Shown here: positions 58,285-64,000 of the stretch, piece after piece
Position numbering within the stretch: the first letter of the stretch is position 1
Layout of the letters: every line of letters begins with the position of its first letter
From: Dasypus novemcinctus
Lineage: Eukaryota > Chordata > Mammalia > Cingulata > Dasypodidae
Assembly: GCF_030445035.2 (NCBI RefSeq)
Contig: NC_080698.1
Coordinates: 131,501 to 195,500 of the forward strand
Direction of reading: 5' to 3'
DNA length: 64,000 bases
Translations under genes and position numbers: made by a program
The notes under the pieces: generated by a model
Told to the model about the DNA's origin: nothing
Database searches by the model: none
What the model saw: only the letters and a program-made list of their open reading frames with translations

Positions 58285-59125
58285 AACTGAGGAAATATTT
58301 AAAAATAAATGGGCAAAGGACTTGAATAGACATTTCTCCAGAGAAGATATACAAAAGGATGAATAAACACATGAAAGATGCTCAGTATCTTTTGTCATTA
58401 GGGAAATGCGAATCAAAACCACAGTGTTGCTCCACTTCACAACTGCTAGGATTGCTGTAGTAAAAAATACAGATAATAGCAAGTGTTGGTGAGGATATGG
58501 AGAGATTGAAATTCTCATACACTGCTGTTGGTACAACTACTGTGGAAAACAGTTTGGCAATTCCTCAAAAGTTAAAAATAGAATTACCATGTGATCTAAC
58601 AATTCTGCTTCTTAGTATTTACCCCAAAGAACTGCAGGATTTCCAGCAAATGTATGTAAATGCATGTTCACAGCAGCACTTTTCACAATAGCCAAAAGGT
58701 AGAAACAGCCCAGATGCCCATCAGTGGATGAACAAGCTGGTATATATAGAGAATAGAATATTACTGGGAATAAACTGGAGTGAAGTACTGATGTATACTG
58801 CAGTGTGAAAGAACCTGAGAAACTTAAGTGAAAGAAGCCAGGCACAAAAGGTCTTATTGGTATAGTTCCATTTACATGAAATATTCAGAATAGGTATATC
58901 CAGAGACCATGCACATTGGTGGTTCTCAGGACTTATAGGGGGGGAATGGAAAGTAACTGCTTAGTGGATATGGTGTTTCCTTAGGGATGATGAAAAATTT
59001 TCAAACTACATAGAGGTGGTTGTATAACATTGTGAGAACACTAAATGGCACAGAATCATTCACTTTAAAGTGGTTAATGTTAGGTCATGTGAATTTCACC
59101 TTAACTTCTAAAAAAAGATGGCAGA
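58285..59125 (+). mobile_element. L1 LINE fragment (ORF2 end and 3' part)
   Basis: 'gggcaaaggacttgaataga', 'gggaaatgcgaatcaaaacc', 'gtggaaaacagtttggcaat', 'gatgcccatcagtggatgaa', and an A-rich end near 59110. Confidence 0.85.
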
Positions 59126-59246
59126 TCAATTATATATTAGAACAATAAATGTAAGTAATGTACTCAATTATTGAAAGTAAAAATCTCAAATCAAAATTGA
59201 CTAATTACTAATCAACTCAGAAAGATTAAAAATTTTAAAAAGTAGG

Positions 59247-59692
59247 CAAATGTGGGAAATGGATGTGGCTCAAGGGATAGAACTTCTGCCTCCCATATGG
59301 GAGGACCTGGGTTCGATCTCTGGGGCCTCCTGGTGAAAAAGAAGAGAAAGCATGCCTGCACAGTGAGCCAGTGCCCATACGAGTGCCTGCGTGGTGAGCC
59401 GTGCACACATGAGTGCCTGCATGGTGAGCCAGTCAAGTGAGTCACGCAGCAAGATGATGACGCATCAAAAGAGAGACAAGGGGAGAGTCAAGGTGAAGTG
59501 CAGCAGAAACCAGGAACTGAGGTGGTGCAACTGACAGGGAACCTCTCTCCCCATCAGAGGTCTCCAGGATTGAATCCTGGTGAATCCTAGGAGAGAAAAT
59601 GAGAAGAGAAGACAACACAGCAAAAACAGCAGCAGGGAAGGGGGGCAAATAAATACATAAATAAGTAAATCTTTTAAAAAAAGTAGGCAAAG
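59247..59692 (+). mobile_element. DAS SINE, full length, sense
   Basis: A box region 'gatgtggctcaagggataga' and a near-perfect B box in 'ctgggttcgatctctggggc', then the long body with repeated 'gagtgcctgc.tggtgagcc' units and an A-rich tail (aaataaatacataaataag). Confidence 0.95.
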
Positions 59693-60274
59693 ATAAACTA
59701 AGCAAATCTAAACATAATAAAAAAAGAGAGATTGTGATACTAGTATCAGACAACATTGATTCAAGGTAAATACTCCAAAGTGAACCTAACTCCTATATTT
59801 GTAGATGTCCCCAGTTGCATAGATCAGCTTTTATAAGAGCAAATATTTCTGTAAATAAAAAAAGAAACTGACAAGACTAGCATAGTATTGGGGGATTTTA
59901 ACAAATCTCTTTCAGTTCTTGACAAATATTAGGTAAAAAGTACCCATTCAAACAATGTGGCCATATTTTAGGCCACAAAGCCTCAAAATTCCATAAAATA
60001 AATTAGCATAGAAATTATCTGTTTCAGGAAGACTTCCAGCAATGAAATTACTTCAGATTATTCCTAATTAAAAATGTTTGGCATTATTACATGCCTTTTA
60101 AAATATCTAGAATGATGTCAAATGTAGATAGAAAATCTGTTTTTCAACTTTAATCTTTATGGTAGTGATAATTACACAAGGAAGAGTCTTAATGTTAAAC
60201 CATCCCTGCAGTTTTAAAATACTTTACTTGATTTTGGCTCGTTTGCCTATAGTTCAGGAAATGCGGTTTTATTT

Positions 60275-60652
60275 ATTTATTTATAAACATTTATTTATTT
60301 TCCCCCCTTGCCCTCCTCCCACCCTGCTGTTTTTGCTGTCTGTGTTGTCTTCTCATTTTCTCTCCTCTAGGATTCACTGGGATTCGATTCTGGAGACCTC
60401 TGATGGGGAGAGAGGTTCCCTGTCAGCTGCACCTCCTCAGTTCTTGGTTTCTGCTGCACTTCTCCTTGACTCTCCCCTCGTCTCTCTTTATGCCTCATCA
60501 TCTTGCTGCGTGACTCACTTACACGGGGCACTGGCTCACTGCATGCATGCTTTTTCTTCTTTTTCACCAGGAGGCCCCAGGGATCGAACCCAGGTCCTCC
60601 CACATGGTAGGTGGAAGCTCTGTCAGTTGAACCACATCTGCTTCCCAGGAAG
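60275..60652 (-). mobile_element. DAS SINE, near full length, antisense
   Basis: Reverse-complement counterpart of the copy at 59247: 'gaggttccctgtcagctgca', 'ggattcgattctggagacct' and 'cagggatcgaacccaggtcc' are all mirrored. Confidence 0.95.
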
Positions 60653-61597
60653 TGCTGTTTTATCCCTCTCTGTGGCTATAGCCAGGGCCTCCTAACTGTA
60701 CTATTCCTAGGAGCCCCTTTCACTCTAGGTCTGCATACCCGACAGCCCTGGCTAGAACACAGATTTTTGTAGATAGAACAAGGGCATTGGAATAGAAGAT
60801 GAGGTGAAAAAGATAAGCAGAAGCTTTTCTTAAAATAAACTTAGGAAGTTCAGACCCTGCTTTGGAAGTACCTGTGTCTGGCTGAGCTATATCCCTGTGT
60901 CTGTGGGGTATAATCTCTCAACTCCCAAATCCAACATTTCTGAATCTATGGGGTTTTTTTGGGGGACGGGGAGACCAGAGAAACAAAGAGTTGCTGAGTT
61001 ATCACTCAGTTGATGACACATTGTTATTGATCCCTGTGAGATTCCTCTTGATATTTTTATATTTTTTGTATTTTAGCCACTTTCCACTTACATTCCTCTC
61101 CCCTTCCTCCCAAGTGTTTACTGTGTATCTTTATATTTATATCTCTTTAAAATCTAGAGAGAATTAAAGTCTTCTTAATCATAATCCTCCAGTCAGGTAA
61201 GCCTTCTGGTGGACCAGTCTGCTACAGAAGTCCATATGTATTTGACTTTAGGAGAAGCTGCAGTTTTTTTTCATCAAAAGGCTTTTATTGAGTGACTGTG
61301 TTTGTGCTAAGAAACTGAAGTCACTGCTTAGGCAGGCTTCTGCAAGGAACAGAGCTACTGTTTGCTTCATAACTTGTGGGTGGTGTTAAATGCGATTCAT
61401 ACACCAGTCTTTCTATCTCAGTTCCTAGCCTATGCTTTAAAAAATTGTGTACTTGCTAATTTGGAGTGTGAGAAATGAAGATTAGGGTGTTTAGTGTGTT
61501 CTTGAATTGTGAGTCCATAGACCTGTGATTCTAAGGTTTGCTTTTTCTCTCATCCACAGAACCTAGGAGAGCAGGTGCCTTTCTATTAATTTTAAAT

Positions 61598-61617
61598 AGT
61601 ACAATATATATTGTACT
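61598..61617. repeat. 20-bp perfect palindrome
   Basis: AGTACAATAT followed directly by its reverse complement. The half sequence agtacaatatatatggt recurs 24 bases later. Confidence 0.9.
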
Positions 61618-61747
61618 TCTAAAGTACAATATATATGGTCTTCTAAAGAGGGATAATGCTTTTGCAATGTTTTTTTCATGAATTATATGTATTTTGTTGG
61701 AAGTTGTGAAATTAGATGCTTATATTTTATATGGTTTATTCTTTTAA

Positions 61748-62212
61748 AAAAATATCTATTTATTTTTATCCCCTCCCCTCCCTCGCCTCCCACCATCTAT
61801 GGCTCCCTTGTCTGTCTGTTCTTTGTCTGCTTGTCTTCTTTAGGAGGCACCTGGAAACAAACCTGGGACCTCCCACGTGGGAGATAATTGCCCAACCTCT
61901 GGAGCCACTTCTGCTCCCTGTTGATTGCATCGTCTGCCAATTGTGGTGTCTGCTTGGTTGTGGCATCTGCTTGTTGCAGTGTCTGCTTGGTTGCGGCATC
62001 TGCTTGTTGTGGTGTCTGCTTGGTTGCAGCGTCTGCTGGTTGTGGCATCTGCTTAGTTACAGTGTCTGCTGGTTGTGATGTCTTCTTGGCTGCAGTGTTT
62101 TGCTCATTGTGGCATATACTTGTCTTCTTTAGAAGGCACCGGAAACAGAACCCAGAACCTCCTGTGTGGGAGGCAGGCACCCAATTGCTTGAGCCATATC
62201 TGCTCTCCTACA
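61748..62212 (-). mobile_element. DAS SINE with internal tandem repeat
   Basis: Heads at 61840 ('aggaggcacctggaaacaaa') and 62130 ('gaaggcaccggaaacagaac') are separated by about ten copies of a 16- to 17-base motif (gtctgcttggttgtggc / atctgcttgttgcagt) at 61925-62115. Confidence 0.9.
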
Positions 62213-62220
62213 TGGTTTAT

Positions 62221-62620
62221 TCTTTTTTTTTTTTAAAGATTTAATTTATTTATACCCCCCCCTTATTGTTTGTGCTTGCTGTCTTCTCTTTTGTGTACTC
62301 ATCTTTTTTTTTTTTTAGGAGGCACTGGGAACCAAACCTGGGACCTCCCATGTGGGAAGGAGGTGCCTAATCACTTGAGACACTCCTGCTCCCTGCTTTG
62401 TTATGTCTCTTATTGTATTTCCTTGCTGTGTCTCTTTGCCACATTATCTTGCTGTGTCATCTCATCTCACTGCATCATTTTGTTGCATCATTTTGTTGCA
62501 TCAGCTTGCTGTGCCAGCCTGTTGGATCAGCGTGCTGTCTTGCTCATCTTCTTTAGGAGGCACTGGGAACCAAACTCAGGACCTCCCATGTGTTGAGCCA
62601 CATCCGCTTCCCTCATACAT
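62221..62620 (-). mobile_element. DAS SINE, two units
   Basis: Reversed tail 'aaagatttaatttatttata', heads 'aggaggcactgggaaccaaa' at 62319 and again at 62556. Confidence 0.9.
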
Positions 62621-62677
62621 GGTTTCCTCTTGTTACATCTTTTCCTCATAGCATTGAAACTATAATTGCCAAACTAT

Positions 62678-62766
62678 CTTTTTTTTTAGGAGGTACCAGG
62701 GATCGAACCCAGGACCTCGTACATGGGAAGCAGGTGCTCAACCACTGGTTGCTTCCACTCCCCAAT
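62678..62766 (-). mobile_element. DAS SINE, single unit
   Basis: 'aggaggtaccagggatcgaa' to 'ggttgcttccactcccc'. Confidence 0.9.
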
Positions 62767-62779
62767 GAGAATGGTTTTT

Positions 62780-62862
62780 TCATTTGTTTGTTTTTTTAGG
62801 AGGAACCCAGGACCTTGTACATGGGAAGCAGGCTCTCGACCACTGAGCTGCTTCTGCTCCCC
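62780..62862 (-). mobile_element. DAS SINE, single unit
   Basis: 'taggaggaacccaggacctt' to 'gagctgcttctgctcccc'. The segment between the boxes is shortened. Confidence 0.85.
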
Positions 62863-62871
62863 AGAAATCAG

Positions 62872-62986
62872 CCTTGTTTTTTTGTTTTGCTTTTGTTTCT
62901 GTTTTAGGAGTTGCCAGGGATTGAACCCAGGACCTGATATATGGGAAGCAGGCACTAAAACCACTGAGTTACACCACCTTCCCCAG
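62872..62986 (-). mobile_element. DAS SINE, single unit
   Basis: 'taggagttgccagggattga' to 'gagttacaccaccttcccc', preceded by a T-rich tail. Confidence 0.85.
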
Positions 62987-63029
62987 ACTGTCTTTTAGTG
63001 AGCCTTGACTTTGGCCTTTAAAATTTTAT

Positions 63030-63230
63030 TATTATAGAGCTATATATGCATAGTAATGAAAAAGTTTAAATCTTTTAAGGCATTATAAATGTAAAAGTAT
63101 TTGATAGAGTAATGAAATTCTAAAAGTACAAGAGGATACAAGATGAAAAGTTAAAAGTCTCCTGCTCCCAAACCCACTGTCTAGGTTTCTAATTTTTCTG
63201 GTTATTTCTATGTCTTAGAATAAAGAATAG
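63030..63230. mobile_element. Old LINE fragment
   Basis: 'gtacaagaggatacaagatg', 'aaaagttaaaagtctcctgc' and 'cccactgtctaggtttctaa' resemble L1 noncoding text. Weakly supported. Confidence 0.4.
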
Positions 63231-63853
63231 TAAATTGTTCTTTTGTTGGTAAACTTTACATCATATACTTTACATTAAATCTTTAAACCTTCTTGATCTG
63301 CTATTTATATGTTACTAAGGTTTATAACATTTATACTTTGGTATAAACTTAGTCTGAGCTTTGTCAAAGCAGAGGTTATAAATTGAGGTCTCTTATAACA
63401 CATCCAGACCATAAAAGTATTTTATTTGTCTAACACAGTATGCTACTTTTGAATAGTTGGTCATGTTTAATATTGAGAAATTTCACGTAAATCCAGATTT
63501 TAGCTTCCCTTAAAAAATGAGATGACTCAATAACACTTGTCATGTTTTGCCATAGGTAAAAGTTTACTAGAAGAGGGTAGCAGCTTTCTGCTTAGATTTG
63601 TGCACGTGTTCTTCAGTTTACAATAGTCCTCACCTGGTTCATTTTACTCATTTACATTTACCATCTAGCCCTGTGGGTCTTGAGTGTGTAATCATGGTCT
63701 ATTAAAATACAAAACCAGCATTTTTAGTGTTATCAGTATATAAGTAGTATATTCAGACCTGTGAAGAACTGTATGTAATTCTGTATCATTAAGTATATTC
63801 CACTTGAGAGCTAAATATTATACTATAAACAGCAGAAAAACTGAAAAGTTTTT

Positions 63854-63923
63854 CTATTTTTAAAAATGTAATATATATTTTAATCTTCCTATTTTTAAAA
63901 ATGTAATATATATTTTAATCTTC
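63854..63923. repeat. 35-bp tandem duplication
   Basis: Two identical 35-base copies, each beginning ctatttttaaaaatgtaat, at 63854-63888 and 63889-63923. Confidence 0.95.
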
Positions 63924-64000
63924 TAATTCAGATTGTTTAATCTTATACTTTTTTTAAAAAAATGTAAATTAGTTTCTTCTTAAAGGCATACGTCGTGGAA

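Larger units (their letters stand above)
54655..64000 (+). other. EXOG: EXOG intron 5 (runs off the window)
   Basis: At least 9.3 kb. Contains L2, L1, MIR and many DAS SINEs listed separately. Stretches 55660-57040, 57110-57610, 57790-58280, 60660-61740 and 63240-63840 show nothing I can name. Confidence 0.85.

Noticed and set aside
59247-59330. tRNA-like sequence with A and B boxes
   Set aside because: It is the head of a DAS SINE; the clover-leaf is degenerate and the element continues into a SINE body and A-rich tail, so it is not a tRNA gene.
61716-62078. 120-codon Cys/Leu-rich frame
   Set aside because: Translation of the SINE-internal tandem repeat.
54655-64000. Search for the last EXOG exon (codons for VIGEDN...)
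   Set aside because: No acceptor followed by a matching frame was seen before the window ends.

Overview
The window is nuclear DNA of a placental mammal, almost certainly a xenarthran (armadillo, sloth or anteater group). Introns and intergenic DNA are full of a tRNA-derived SINE of the DAS type described from armadillo. Its reverse strand reads 'aggaggcaccgggaa...gacctcccatgtgggag...gagccacatctgctccc', and at least 20 tRNA-like units are present in both orientations. L1, HAL1-type, L2, MIR, Tigger, hAT and an MLT2-like LTR make up most of the other recognisable repeats. Two protein genes are present, both on the + strand, in the order known from human chromosome 3p22: ACVR2B, then EXOG.

Layout. 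1-5340 is upstream DNA made mostly of L1, L2 and LTR relics. 5340-7720 is a strong CpG island holding the ACVR2B promoter, 5' leader and exon 1 (ATG at 6445). 6497-25730 is ACVR2B intron 1, about 19 kb, with HAL1/L1, Tigger, hAT and DAS insertions and a roughly 53-bp minisatellite near its end. 25731-31587 is a compact block of nine further coding exons. Spliced together the ten exons give exactly 512 codons plus stop, the length of the human receptor as I recall it. 31588 to about 39930 is a long 3' untranslated region almost free of interspersed repeats. 39930-42700 is intergenic (L1, MIR). 42700-42993 is the EXOG promoter with two perfect NRF1-type palindromes. EXOG exons 1-5 (215 codons) lie between 42994 and 54654. 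The rest of the window is EXOG intron 5, rich in DAS SINEs, and the final coding exon lies beyond 64000.

ACVR2B is the type II activin/GDF/myostatin receptor: a secreted-type leader, a cysteine-rich ligand-binding ectodomain, one membrane span and an intact serine/threonine kinase. EXOG is the mitochondrial endo/exonuclease G-like enzyme, with its Ser137-Arg-Gly-His140 active site intact. The two genes are neighbours but have no known functional link.

Nothing here amounts to a new biological system. The points most worth following up are these. Tandem G-rich arrays in ACVR2B introns 3 and 5 start at the splice donor and repeat donor-like junction sequence. One 270-bp ACVR2B exon seems to correspond to two exons elsewhere, suggesting intron loss. 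The 3' UTR is a repeat-poor island. The EXOG promoter has a pair of NRF1-type sites. EXOG intron 5 carries an inverted pair of nearly full-length DAS SINEs. All assignments come from reading the sequence and from memory of the families; no alignment or search was run.
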